Translations under genes and position numbers: made by a program | Shown here: positions 35,304 through 43,199 of the stretch, piece by piece | Numbering within the stretch: position 1 is the first letter of the stretch | Layout of the letters: each line of letters opens with the position of its first letter | Source: CAYNRG01 sp964399545 | GTDB taxonomy: Bacteria > Bacillota_I > Bacilli_A > Erysipelotrichales > Erysipelotrichaceae | Assembly (NCBI GenBank): GCA_964399545.1 | Contig: CAYNRG010000003.1 | Span: 62,001 to 126,000, forward strand | Length of the DNA: 64,000 nt | Direction: 5' to 3' | The notes under the pieces: model-generated | Databases searched by the model: none | What the model saw: the letters and a program-made list of their open reading frames with translations, nothing else | What the model was told of the DNA's origin: nothing

Positions 35304-35873
35304 CTAGCCTAATTTATAGATTTCCACGATAATATTATCTGATGTTCCAGGTATTCCTTTAATATCAGTTCCATTAGTTGGATAAACTCTTAAATAAAAT
35401 GTTCTACTTCCTGTAGATGTAAAACGAACTCTATAAATAGTGCTATCTCTTGTTAGTAATCCACCAATGTATGGAACTGTTGAACGATGCGTACTCACAT
35501 CGCCATTAATCACCAAATTTCTAGTAGCACTACCAGTACTGTTTCCGCCATAATCATGCTTAAAAATGAAATCATAAATTCCCGGGGTAAAAGAAACAGA
35601 TAAATCATTCAATATTTTTGTCCACTGCCCACCAGGACAAGGAACTTGTAAAATAGACTCAATAGATGAATAATGCAAAATTGTTGTTTGTATTTGATTA
35701 TTTATCTCAACTAAATCATTCATCGTAACAGCATCAAGGCAATCTCCTTCGTTTGATACGATTCCCTCACTACGTGATACATCGAATTCATCTAGATTTC
35801 CAGTCGCTGTTAGCTTTCTTCTGTTCGGAAATTCTACCTGTCTATTTAACCATGTCTTCTTCAAAAAACTCAT
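35304..35873 (-). CDS. Phage tail-fibre/receptor-binding-like protein
   Basis: 189 residues from ATG 35873 (AAGGAGTTGATTTA upstream, TAATG overlap with the previous gene). The N-terminus FPNRRKLTATGNLDEFDVSR then SEG is shared with the truncated tail gene at 36361-36800, which marks a common baseplate-attachment segment. The C-terminal part is beta-rich (LVINGDVSTHRSTVPYIGGL; FTSTGSRTFYLRVYPT). It is the last tail gene before the lysin region and probably contacts the host surface. Family assignment is by context and pattern. Confidence 0.6.
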   Translation of the reverse strand: MSFLKKTWLNRQVEFPNRRKLTATGNLDEFDVSRSEGIVSNEGDCLDAVTMNDLVEINNQIQTTILHYSSIESILQVPCPGGQWTKILNDLSVSFTPGIYDFIFKHDYGGNSTGSATRNLVINGDVSTHRSTVPYIGGLLTRDSTIYRVRFTSTGSRTFYLRVYPTNGTDIKGIPGTSDNIIVEIYKLG

Positions 35874-36361
35874 TAAATCAACTCCTTCCATTGAATTACC
35901 CTAAATCCAAAAAAAACCAACTGAGTTGTTGGGTCATTAGCACTTTTTGTAAAGTCACATTTTATGTATCTTATCTTTGTATTTAAAGTTTCATCAGAAA
36001 CTTCAACAATATTTTCTGCTCCGTCATTCGTTACATTTGGTCCAAATGAAATCCAATTTTTCCTGTCTTTTGAAACATAAAATTGAACACCAGTATTTGT
36101 ACCGCCAATTTTAAAGTTCATTTTTGTTGGAATTATTTTTTCTTCTAACAAATCGAATACGATATATTGAGTTGTACCCTTACTAATATTTATAGTTGCT
36201 TCATCAACCCAATTTGAATCAAACAATTTCCAATCTTCAATAAAATTTAAGTCTCTTGAAGAAGTTATCTCGAAAGGCTTCGGTGTGGTCGCCGAAGTCA
36301 TTTCATTGTAGAAACCACTGATTCTAACCAATGCCCCTTCCGTTAAATTAATTCCTTCCAT
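35873..36361 (-). CDS. Phage tail-associated discoidin-like (F5/8C) protein
   Basis: 162 residues. The segment TQYIVFDLLEEKIIPTKMNF through TNTGVQFYVSKDRKNWISFG and NTKIRYIKCDFTKSANDPTT has the jelly-roll pattern of discoidin/F5-8C carbohydrate-binding domains found in phage tail fibres. It overlaps neighbours by TAATG on both sides, so the three tail genes are translationally coupled. Likely function: binding wall glycans during adsorption. Confidence 0.6.
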   Translation of the reverse strand: MEGINLTEGALVRISGFYNEMTSATTPKPFEITSSRDLNFIEDWKLFDSNWVDEATINISKGTTQYIVFDLLEEKIIPTKMNFKIGGTNTGVQFYVSKDRKNWISFGPNVTNDGAENIVEVSDETLNTKIRYIKCDFTKSANDPTTQLVFFGFRVIQWKELI

Positions 36362-36800
36362 TAAGCACCACCCAAATCGTATATATGGAAATTCATAACA
36401 ATGTTTTGATTTGGCTTTTCTATTGCTTTAACTAGAAAATAGTCATTCTGACCTTGAACCGAAAATATTTTTGCATATTCAAATCTAGCATTGTTAACTT
36501 GAGTCACATTTGAGTAATTGAAATCACCAGATCTAGCAAAAGGAGTTTCTGGTGTCATTCCAAAAAACTCCAGTAACTGAACATAAAATCCACCTGAAAG
36601 AACCCAAGAAGAACTTAATAAAGTAAGTTGAGCAGTAGCAACTACAGAACCAAAAGCATCATTTATTCTATTTTCTAAGTCATTCATGTTATTTGCATTG
36701 AAAGGATCTCCATTCGTCGTAATATTACCTTCACTACGTGATACATCAAATTCATTTGTTGTACCAGTTGGTGTAAGTAATCTACGCCTTCTTTTCGACA
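36361..36800 (-). pseudogene. 5'-truncated phage tail protein at a deletion junction
   Basis: The frame is open from about 36800 through LLTPTGTTNEFDVSRSEGN to MNDLENRINDAFGSVVATAQ and ends YDLGGA at 36361. The N-terminal part aligns with residues about 16-45 of the neighbouring tail protein, which has an additional MSFLKKTWLNRQVEF start. That start is missing here because the sequence switches, around 36800, to the plus-strand repressor gene. Downstream ATG 36687 could still start a short product. Confidence 0.65.
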
Positions 36801-36874
36801 GTGCTAAGGACCTAGAACCAAAAGATTTAGAAACAGTTTTAAAAATAGTTAGATCCTTAAAAAGTGAGGATTAA
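36800..36874 (+). pseudogene. C-terminal remnant of a phage XRE-type repressor
   Basis: The last 24 or so codons, reading LFDSAKDLEPKDLETVLKIV to the stop at 36874, have the pattern that ends many phage cI-like repressors (LFD..L...D.ETVLKI...L). No helix-turn-helix is present because the DNA upstream is tail-gene sequence on the other strand. It ends 2 bp before the ImmA/IrrE gene, the normal repressor-protease order. Confidence 0.55.
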
Positions 36875-36876
36875 TC

Positions 36877-37188
36877 ATGAATACCTATAACTACAAGAGT
36901 ATACTAACCAAAGAAAACTTTTATGAATTTTGTGCAATTAATAATATCCACATTACTCATAGAAATGATATGAGCACTAAGATCCGAGGTTTCTGTGTTT
37001 ATCAATGTCCGCATTATCATGTATTTCTAAACAACAAGAATTCATTTGCACAGCTTCAACTAACACTCATGCATGAACTGGTCCATGTATTCGAAAATCA
37101 CTTCATCGCTGCAGATAACGCTCGTGTTGCTGAACACGAAGCACATATTATAGTTAACGAGCTTAAAAAAGAGTTGTTTATTTACTAA
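36877..37188 (+). CDS. ImmA/IrrE family metallopeptidase
   Basis: 103 residues with the zinc site LMHELVHVFENHF (HExxH, about residues 66-70) and a downstream AEHEAHIIVNELKKE that provides the third ligand region. ImmA/IrrE proteases cleave the cognate phage or ICE repressor upon damage. It follows the repressor remnant directly, so its target here is gone. A GTGAGGATTAATC stretch before the ATG provides a weak SD. It is the only intact gene of the lysogeny switch. Confidence 0.8.
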   Translation: MNTYNYKSILTKENFYEFCAINNIHITHRNDMSTKIRGFCVYQCPHYHVFLNNKNSFAQLQLTLMHELVHVFENHFIAADNARVAEHEAHIIVNELKKELFIY

Positions 37189-37261
37189 AATTATTCTGCT
37201 ATACTAAAAGAAAATGCAATCATTTAAAAAAATTTAAAGGCTTAAAAAAAGATAATATATG

Positions 37262-37290
37262 TTGACAAGTCCATACTATTAGTGTAATAT
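37262..37290 (+). promoter_or_regulatory. Consensus promoter for the abiF-type small RNA
   Basis: Perfect -35 TTGACA (37262-37267), 17-bp spacer, -10 TAATAT (37285-37290). The terminator only about 80 bp downstream shows that the main product is a short RNA. Confidence 0.8.
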
Positions 37291-37296
37291 TTCTAA

Positions 37297-37371
37297 TATA
37301 TTAGCGATAGTAATTCTACGGAACCTATCAGCGCAAAAGAACTCTTCTTATGCTTTTAGAAGAGTTTTTTT
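37297..37371 (+). ncRNA. Small structured RNA upstream of an Abi gene (abiF RNA-like)
   Basis: About 75 nt between a consensus promoter and an intrinsic terminator (ACTCTTCT / AGAAGAGT then T7, 37341-37371). A stem GATAG (37306-37310) / CTATC (37325-37329) encloses a loop with TAATTCTACGGAAC. A conserved abiF RNA motif directly upstream of Abi_2-family genes has been described in Rfam-type surveys; position, size and terminator all fit. Identity is inferred, since no covariance search was possible. Confidence 0.65.
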
Positions 37372-37395
37372 GTTTCATACTATGAGGAGAATTCT

Positions 37396-38373
37396 ATGAA
37401 AAAACCATTTTTAACAATTGATGAATAACTAAAGCTTTTAATCACCAGAGGTCTAAAAATTCCAAAAAATGACCATGATTCTGTAAAACGCTACCTTATG
37501 GAAAATAATTATTATAACTTTGTAAACTGTTATGGAAAGTTTTTTCATCAAGATAATCAATTTATTCCTAATGCAACATTTAAAGAACTTCAAAATGTTC
37601 ATCATTTTGACAAAGAAATTAAAACTATTTTCTTTCAATACATCATTGAAGCCGAAAAACACTTTGCTGCCATAGTATCCTATGTCTTTTCTAAGAATCA
37701 TAGCGAAAAATATAGTTATCTCATTTCTTCGAACTTTGACCCTGATAAAATCTTAAAAATATCTAATACTATCTCTGACATGTCAAAAGTTATAAATTAT
37801 AACTCTAAACAGAGCCCTCATAACAACCCTATTAAACATTACATTGCCAAATACCCGCATGTCCCATTGTGGGTTCTATCTAATCACTTGAATTTCGGGC
37901 AAATATTTCGTTTTTTTGAAAGCATGAATGCAAGTGAGAAAAATGAAATTGCTAAAGAATTCAGTATCTTCTTGAATAACAATACTCAAGAAAAGATAAC
38001 TTTATCCTCCGCTGAATTATCATCCTTCTTAAAAAATTTAATAGAGCTTAGAAATATAGTGGCACATAACAACAAGATTTTAGGCTTCAAATGTAGAGAA
38101 AACACAAAATTCATTAACCAATTACATAGTAAATATGGTATAGAAAGCAATAGCGAACGTCAAAATATATATAATGTATTCATCTCTTTACAATGTTTCT
38201 TAACAAAAAATCAGTACGCAAGATTACATAACTCGATACTAAAAAGAAGCAAGTTCCTTAGCGGACAATTAATTTCTATTGACTCCAATCTGATATTATC
38301 CAGTCTTGGATTCCCAAACAACTGGCATAAAATCACTCAAAAAAGAGCGCAAGAAACAGGAAGACTTTTCTAA
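37396..38373 (+). pseudogene. Abi family (Abi_2, AbiD/AbiF-like) protein with in-frame stop at codon 11
   Basis: The frame begins at ATG 37396 behind GAGGAGAATTCT: MKKPFLTIDE, then TAA, then LKLLITRGLKIPKNDHDSVK in the same frame. The family start is typically KPxLTxxEQIxLLxxRGL, so the stop replaces a Gln (CAA to TAA). The rest (to residue 325) is intact, including the RxxxxH-like RNIVAHN near the C-terminus (about 225) typical of these RNase-like proteins. The ATG at 37498 lacks a ribosome binding site. Abortive-infection gene, probably inactive; its RNA upstream is retained. Confidence 0.75.
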
Positions 38374-39410
38374 TGGCAATAAGAAAAGAAGAAAATGGTA
38401 AATGGACCGTTGATTATCGTTATTATGATACCTCTTCACAAAAAAAGAAAAGGTATAAAAAAAGAGGATTCCCAAGCAAAAGAGAAGCACTTGATTGGTA
38501 CAATAAAAATTCTAAAAAGGAAAGCGTATCTTCTTCAATGACATTCCACGATTTATTTATTGCATGTCAAAAAGATAGCGATGCTTCTGTACAAACACAA
38601 ACAGATAAGTACAACTCCACGCTTAATCACTTACCTAAATTATTTGAGAGGAAATACAATAATCTAACTAAAGCTGAATTCAGTGAGTGGAGACTGGTTA
38701 TCCAAAAGTTAAATATTTCTACAACTACAAAAAATCAACTTATTAATCGTATTAAGTCTGTTACAAAATATGCTTATATGATATATGACCTAGAAGATAA
38801 AGCAAAACATCTTAAGCTACTCAAAAAACCTTTGAGCGAACAAATTGAAATGAACACATGGACCAATGATGAATTTATTGAGTTTATTCAACACATTGAT
38901 AATCCTTGCCTAAACACTTTTTTCAGATTGCTATTCTATACTGGGATGCGACGTGGTGAAGCTAGAGCACTATACAAATCTGATTTATCTATAAATGATT
39001 GCACGGTGCGTATTAATAAATCAATGAGGAGAACTATTGCTCAACCAACAAAAACAAAATCTTCTATAAGAACTATCCACCTTGATGAAGACACATACAA
39101 ACGTTGCATAAATCTCAGGAAACGAAAAGGAAAATATCTGTTTGGGGATGATCACCCACTTTCAAATAGTCAGATACAACGATTTTTCAATAAAGGCATA
39201 ATAGATTCTAAAGTCAAAAAAATTAGATTGCATGACCTTAGACACAGCCATGCTACAATTCTAATCAACAATGGCGCCAATATCGTCGCTGTATCAAAAA
39301 GATTAGGGCATAGTAGTGTCAAAACAACATTAACTACCTATACCCATTTAATGCAGGATAGCAATGATTCTATGATGAATTTAATCAACAATTTTAAAAA
39401 ATCCCAATAA
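38373..39410 (+). CDS. int: Phage tyrosine integrase
   Basis: 345 residues: an N-terminal AP2-like arm-binding domain (MAIRKEENGKWTVDYRYYDT), a core-binding SAM-like domain (about 55-150) and a catalytic domain with Arg in YTGMRRGEARAL (about 191), HDLRHSHAT (HxxR, about 287), GHSSVKTTLTTYTH with the nucleophile Tyr (about 324). It overlaps the Abi stop by TAATG. It closes the right end of the prophage remnant; repeats and a terminator follow. Could also be shared with the neighbouring element, but the ICE has its own serine recombinase. Confidence 0.9.
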   Translation: MAIRKEENGKWTVDYRYYDTSSQKKKRYKKRGFPSKREALDWYNKNSKKESVSSSMTFHDLFIACQKDSDASVQTQTDKYNSTLNHLPKLFERKYNNLTKAEFSEWRLVIQKLNISTTTKNQLINRIKSVTKYAYMIYDLEDKAKHLKLLKKPLSEQIEMNTWTNDEFIEFIQHIDNPCLNTFFRLLFYTGMRRGEARALYKSDLSINDCTVRINKSMRRTIAQPTKTKSSIRTIHLDEDTYKRCINLRKRKGKYLFGDDHPLSNSQIQRFFNKGIIDSKVKKIRLHDLRHSHATILINNGANIVAVSKRLGHSSVKTTLTTYTHLMQDSNDSMMNLINNFKKSQ

Positions 39411-39411
39411 T

Positions 39412-39479
39412 TGGTGCCAAAATGGTACCAACAAAAAAGAAAACCCTTTAAAATAAGGGTTTTTTACACTATGGTGCCA
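39412..39479. repeat. att-proximal TGGTGCCA repeats after the integrase gene
   Basis: TTGGTGCCA AAA TGGTACCAA forms an imperfect inverted repeat just after the integrase stop, and TGGTGCCA recurs about 60 bp on (39472). Short repeats in this position are typical integrase arm or core sites. I could not find a clear partner copy at the lysin end. Confidence 0.4.
39440..39466 (+). terminator. Intrinsic terminator after the integrase gene
   Basis: AAAACCCTT / AAGGGTTTT hairpin followed by a T-run on the plus strand, 30 bp after the integrase stop. Confidence 0.8.
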
Positions 39480-39575
39480 TCAGTCCTAATTGAACTAGCA
39501 CTTATTTCTTTTGATAAACTAATAGTATACCTTTTTTCAACTAATTGCAACCCTTTTGCGTTTTTTAATACGCAA

Positions 39576-40727
39576 TTATTCAATAGTTATATCCGCCGTC
39601 CTTTTCATCTTCGAATATAGAACTCTTAATTTCATCTTTTCCATAAGTTCTCTTTTCGATAAAGTAATAAGATTACTCCACAAACCTTGATTAAAACTCC
39701 ATGCATAATTATTCAATTTATCAACTAACATCCTCTGAATATTATTTTCAGATACACGTGCATGACATTTAGGACATCGATAATACATGTAGATAGTTCT
39801 ATTTGTTGATGATGTTCCTGGTTCAGCACGCATAAATTCATTACAATCATCGCAAATGATTTTCTTCTTAAAAATATAATTATACTTTGGTTTTCTGCTT
39901 CGATCATCAATGGCTTTATTGGCCAATTTAAAAACTTCTACGTCTATAATCGCTGGTGAATGATTCGGTATGGATATTCTCTTATTTTCAAAAATCCCAA
40001 TATAGATTTTGCTCCGTATCAACTTCCGAACATTCTTTTCTGTCCAAACTAGCTGTGGATATTTATTTTTCAAATGTGCAACAATTGAATGAGCTGTGTA
40101 TTCATCTGAAGCAATTTTATCAAAGATATACTTTGCAATTTGAGCATCTCTTTTTTTCACCATCAACTTCTTATTCACTATTCGATATCCTAGAGGTGGA
40201 TTAGCCCTGCTAATCGAATAATTTCCTTCAGCTGCAGATCTGTCTAATCCCCTAATCGTTCTCTCACTAATAGTGTCTGCTTCCCACTCAGCAATCAAGA
40301 TAATAATTCCAACCAAAAATCTCCCCATGGCGGAGTTCGTTTCTAACTTCTCTCTTAAACTGATCAACTCTACATTATACTTTTCAAATAGTTCAATGAG
40401 AGTTATAAAATCTTTCATTTTTCTTGTTATGCGATCTAGGTTATGAATAACCACTGCTTTTACTTTTCGATTTTTGATATCCTCAATTAATCTATTCATC
40501 GATCTTCGTTTCAAACTTCTCGCCGACTGACCTTCATCGATATATTTTTCAATATCCATTTCCCCTTCTTTAACATAATCCAAATACTTTTCAATTTTAA
40601 CAACTTGGTCACGGACTGAGTATCCTAGTTCTGATTGTTCCCTCGTACTTACCCTTGAATAAATCCCAACCACTCTTTGATCTTTTACATTGCTTATGTT
40701 GCTTTTTGATACTAGATTAGTAAACAT
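39576..40727 (-). CDS. Serine recombinase (ICE integrase/excisionase)
   Basis: 383 residues: resolvase catalytic domain with VVGIYSRVSTREQ (catalytic Ser27), VVIHNLDRITRKMKDF and a recombinase domain, followed by a zinc ribbon CDDC ... CPKC (about 292-327) and a basic C-terminal tail. This is the architecture of site-specific serine recombinases of conjugative elements and some phages, though shorter than Tn5397 TndX-type enzymes (about 530), because the C-terminal coiled-coil is short. It reads toward the prophage; the attachment site should lie in 39480-39575. The start is ATG 40727, behind AAGGAGGAAAATGA. Confidence 0.85.
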   Translation of the reverse strand: MFTNLVSKSNISNVKDQRVVGIYSRVSTREQSELGYSVRDQVVKIEKYLDYVKEGEMDIEKYIDEGQSARSLKRRSMNRLIEDIKNRKVKAVVIHNLDRITRKMKDFITLIELFEKYNVELISLREKLETNSAMGRFLVGIIILIAEWEADTISERTIRGLDRSAAEGNYSISRANPPLGYRIVNKKLMVKKRDAQIAKYIFDKIASDEYTAHSIVAHLKNKYPQLVWTEKNVRKLIRSKIYIGIFENKRISIPNHSPAIIDVEVFKLANKAIDDRSRKPKYNYIFKKKIICDDCNEFMRAEPGTSSTNRTIYMYYRCPKCHARVSENNIQRMLVDKLNNYAWSFNQGLWSNLITLSKRELMEKMKLRVLYSKMKRTADITIE

Positions 40728-40781
40728 TCATTTTCCTCCTTGTGTACTATCAAATATCAATATATATCATAAATAGTTCGG

Positions 40782-40815
40782 AAAAGGTATGAGCCCTATT
40801 GACTCATACCTTTTT
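40782..40815. terminator. Bidirectional intrinsic terminator
   Basis: 12-bp hairpin AAAAGGTATGAG / CTCATACCTTTT with an eight-base loop and flanking A and T runs. It lies between the recombinase and the cargo operon. Apart from this and the small RNA promoter, 40728-40955 has no gene. Confidence 0.75.
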
Positions 40816-40955
40816 ATAATATTACTAAACTACAGTTCCGCATGGCTTTACAATGATTATAATCAATGCTTTTGTCGAATCACTCATACTTCAATATAAC
40901 ATTATGGATTATCTATATTTTTAACCATTTGTTTTCAAGTTTTTAAAAAAAAAGT

Positions 40956-40984
40956 TTGAAAAGTAAAAATATATGATATAATAT
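40956..40984 (+). promoter_or_regulatory. Promoter of a plus-strand small RNA
   Basis: TTGAAA (40956-40961), 17-bp spacer, TAATAT (40979-40984). Confidence 0.65.
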
Positions 40985-40990
40985 AGACAT

Positions 40991-41055
40991 CTCATCTACT
41001 AGTGTGGAAGGAGTTCCTTAGACCGATATTATCAATATCGGTCTTTGCTTTTTTT
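40991..41055 (+). ncRNA. Candidate 65-nt small RNA convergent to the DUF3800 cargo operon
   Basis: Between the promoter at 40956 and a strong terminator (AGACCGATATT / AATATCGGTCT, then CTTTTTTT, 41020-41055) there is no ORF. The 5' part contains GTGTGGAAGGAGTTCC, which folds as GGAA/TTCC. The 3' end overlaps the last codons and stop of the 41032-41535 gene on the other strand. Size and promoter-terminator layout mirror the abiF-type RNA at 37.3 kb. RNA motifs have been described next to DUF3800 genes, but here the RNA is antisense and downstream. Confidence 0.5.
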
Positions 41056-41535
41056 GTATTTATTCAATAATTTATTCATTGTATGATTATAATCAATATA
41101 GAAAGCTGTTACTACAACATAATATCCCTTTCTTTTTTCTAGAATAACTACATATTTGACCTCTTCAAATAATAAATATGTTTTTTTCTTTTCTTCCCAA
41201 ACTTTAATATGCGTACAACATGAATCTGTGCAATTATAATTTTCTATTATCTTTTTTATCCACTCAAATCTTTCACATCGGAAATAATCGATTCCTCTAT
41301 CTTGAAAAGGTGCGTTTTTGTAATCTCGATGAGTTAAATGAAAAAAGCCTTCTTCATACCCATGAGTAATCGGATTTTTTCTACACCCTACCTGCTCACC
41401 TTTAAATATAGGTTGACTCCTCTTGAAAGACTCCTCAAATATTTTGTAAAGCCGTTCAAGATATTTATTGTCACTTTCATAAGACTCTTTATATAGCAAA
41501 TCTGGAAGCCACTTACAGGAAAAATCATTTATCAT
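41032..41535 (-). CDS. Small phage-like protein of unknown function in cargo operon
   Basis: 167 residues from ATG 41535 (AAGGAAAGTCAGAAT upstream; ATG inside the end of the DUF3800 gene). Contains GFFHLTHRDY, a conserved-looking DYFRCERFEWIKKIIENYNC and a C-terminal beta-rich LLFEEVKYVVILEKRKGYYV with VVTAFYIDY. The pattern resembles small RNase-like proteins of the phage PBECR/RelE-like class, but I cannot assign it. It is last in the operon ParB-like, methylase, DUF3800, this gene. Its stop overlaps the terminator of the convergent small RNA. An effector role is only inference. Confidence 0.5.
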   Translation of the reverse strand: MINDFSCKWLPDLLYKESYESDNKYLERLYKIFEESFKRSQPIFKGEQVGCRKNPITHGYEEGFFHLTHRDYKNAPFQDRGIDYFRCERFEWIKKIIENYNCTDSCCTHIKVWEEKKKTYLLFEEVKYVVILEKRKGYYVVVTAFYIDYNHTMNKLLNKYKKSKDRY

Positions 41536-42241
41536 ATTCTGACTTTCCTTCCCACTTGAATATATTCGTTTTTCTTTCACCATAAAGAGTAGACTTTGTT
41601 AGTGAGTAACCTGATCTTTTTTTTATCAGTTCAATGATTGATTTTTTTGCAGCGTTGTATGTATGATCACTAGGAAAATCTCTATTATGATAACATATTG
41701 CACCAATAAGAATATCTACAATTTGCATTATTTGTACTTCATGAGAGCGTATAGGCTGCATCTTTTTAATGATTCTTCTGTCAAAATCGTAATTACTATG
41801 AGAAAGGACTTCATTTAATTTATTTATTTTATTCGCTGACTCTGTATCTTTTATATCAATATAAATATTGTACTTGTTTTTAGGGTTAATAATAACTTTA
41901 AGCATAGAAAAATACATCTTATAATACCATGTATCATGGTCTTGACTAAATCGATGATGATCAAGTTTTGTTTTATCAATAAGAATACATCTAAAATTCA
42001 AATCATCATCATCAAAAAAGTAGTTGATAACTTCTTTGTACATTTCTAGCTTTTTATTTGAGATTTTTGTCCATTTTATTTCAGATGTTGGAGAAACCCC
42101 ATGTTTTTTTTTTATATCTACTATTCTAGAATTGATTTCTTTTGATTTTTCTTTTAAAAAATGAATACCTCCAATTGTCATCACATTTGAATTATCATTC
42201 TCTAAGTGACAACTTTCATCACAATACATATTAAACTCCAT
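41525..42241 (-). CDS. DUF3800 domain protein
   Basis: 238 residues from ATG 42241 (GGAGGGAAAAAT upstream). The N-terminus MEFNMYCDESCHLENDNSNV has the family DES start, followed by IDIKDTESANKINKLNE and a late MQIVDILIGAICYHNRD; these acidic positions are the expected metal-binding residues of an RNase H-like fold. DUF3800 proteins occur with methylases and in phage-defence islands; activity is unproven. Overlap with the next gene suggests coupled translation. Confidence 0.75.
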   Translation of the reverse strand: MEFNMYCDESCHLENDNSNVMTIGGIHFLKEKSKEINSRIVDIKKKHGVSPTSEIKWTKISNKKLEMYKEVINYFFDDDDLNFRCILIDKTKLDHHRFSQDHDTWYYKMYFSMLKVIINPKNKYNIYIDIKDTESANKINKLNEVLSHSNYDFDRRIIKKMQPIRSHEVQIMQIVDILIGAICYHNRDFPSDHTYNAAKKSIIELIKKRSGYSLTKSTLYGERKTNIFKWEGKSEYDK

Positions 42242-42316
42242 ATTTTTCCCTCCATCTCTTGTTTCATAACGCAAATATTTCTAATAACCTTTAGTATTCA
42301 TAGCATATTAATTTTA

Positions 42317-43165
42317 TCATAAATTTTTATATGTAAGTGCAGAAATATCTGCACTTACAATCATTAATTCTGTAGCTTTAACTTTTCTTTGTAAAGAATA
42401 TGACAACAAGTATTCTTTAATTATATTCTCTCGATAAATTTTTCGAATTAATTCATGATCATCATAAGTTAGTATCCACTTATTTTTCAATCCTTTAATC
42501 ATATACGCTAATAATACATGATCACTTTCTTGATAGCTATTTTTATATAGTTGTGGACCTGCCTTTACATATGGTGGATCTATATTAAAAAAAACGTTAT
42601 CAAACTTTTGATCTATATCAAAAATGAATTGTGCTGCATCTTTGTTATATACCTTTATTCTTTTACGTTGAGTATAAATTTCATCAATCAATCTAATAAT
42701 TTTTTCCTTATTAAATCGACAATCTAATTTATAGTTACCTTCCTGATTAATACCTCCTATTGGATTTGCTAAAATAATACCCGAGCGATTAGTTCGATTC
42801 AAAAACAATGTTGCAAATCCAACTTCAAGCATTGAATGTTTCTTATAATTTCTATGAACCTCTTTCTGAATTTTCCACTCTTCAATTGTTACATCTGTGT
42901 TTATAATTTTATTAATAAATTTTTTATGTAACTTTTGACTTGTAACACATTTCCAAAAAGAATAAATACAATAGTCATAATCATTGATGATTACACTGTC
43001 CACTTTGTCCTGGAGTAAAAGTTCTATCCCTAATCCAAACCCTCCAGCAAAACCTTCTACATATATTGGTTTTTTTTTAAATTCTTTTTTTATCAACTCA
43101 CTTACAACTGGATATAATTTTGCCTTACCTCCTGGATACCTCAAAGGGGAACAACTTTTTTTCAT
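42317..43165 (-). CDS. DNA adenine methylase (Dam/D12 class)
   Basis: 282 residues from ATG 43165 behind GAGGTGATTAGA. The N-terminal SAM site LRYPGGKAKLYPVV (motif I region) and VYVEGFAGGFGLGIELL (F.G.G), plus catalytic motif FNIDPPYVKAG (DPPY, about 190), identify a D12-class N6-adenine methylase. The enzyme is well preserved. No restriction endonuclease is recognisable beside it; the ParB-like protein upstream and DUF3800 downstream take that place. It may mark ICE DNA as self or act epigenetically. Target sequence unknown. Confidence 0.85.
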   Translation of the reverse strand: MKKSCSPLRYPGGKAKLYPVVSELIKKEFKKKPIYVEGFAGGFGLGIELLLQDKVDSVIINDYDYCIYSFWKCVTSQKLHKKFINKIINTDVTIEEWKIQKEVHRNYKKHSMLEVGFATLFLNRTNRSGIILANPIGGINQEGNYKLDCRFNKEKIIRLIDEIYTQRKRIKVYNKDAAQFIFDIDQKFDNVFFNIDPPYVKAGPQLYKNSYQESDHVLLAYMIKGLKNKWILTYDDHELIRKIYRENIIKEYLLSYSLQRKVKATELMIVSADISALTYKNL

Positions 43166-43199
43166 TCTAATCACCTCTTTACTAATATATCATTTTTCC

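Noticed and set aside
36686..36874. 62-codon plus-strand ORF as a real gene
   Set aside because: Its first half is the antisense of the tail gene; only the last about 24 codons are repressor sequence.
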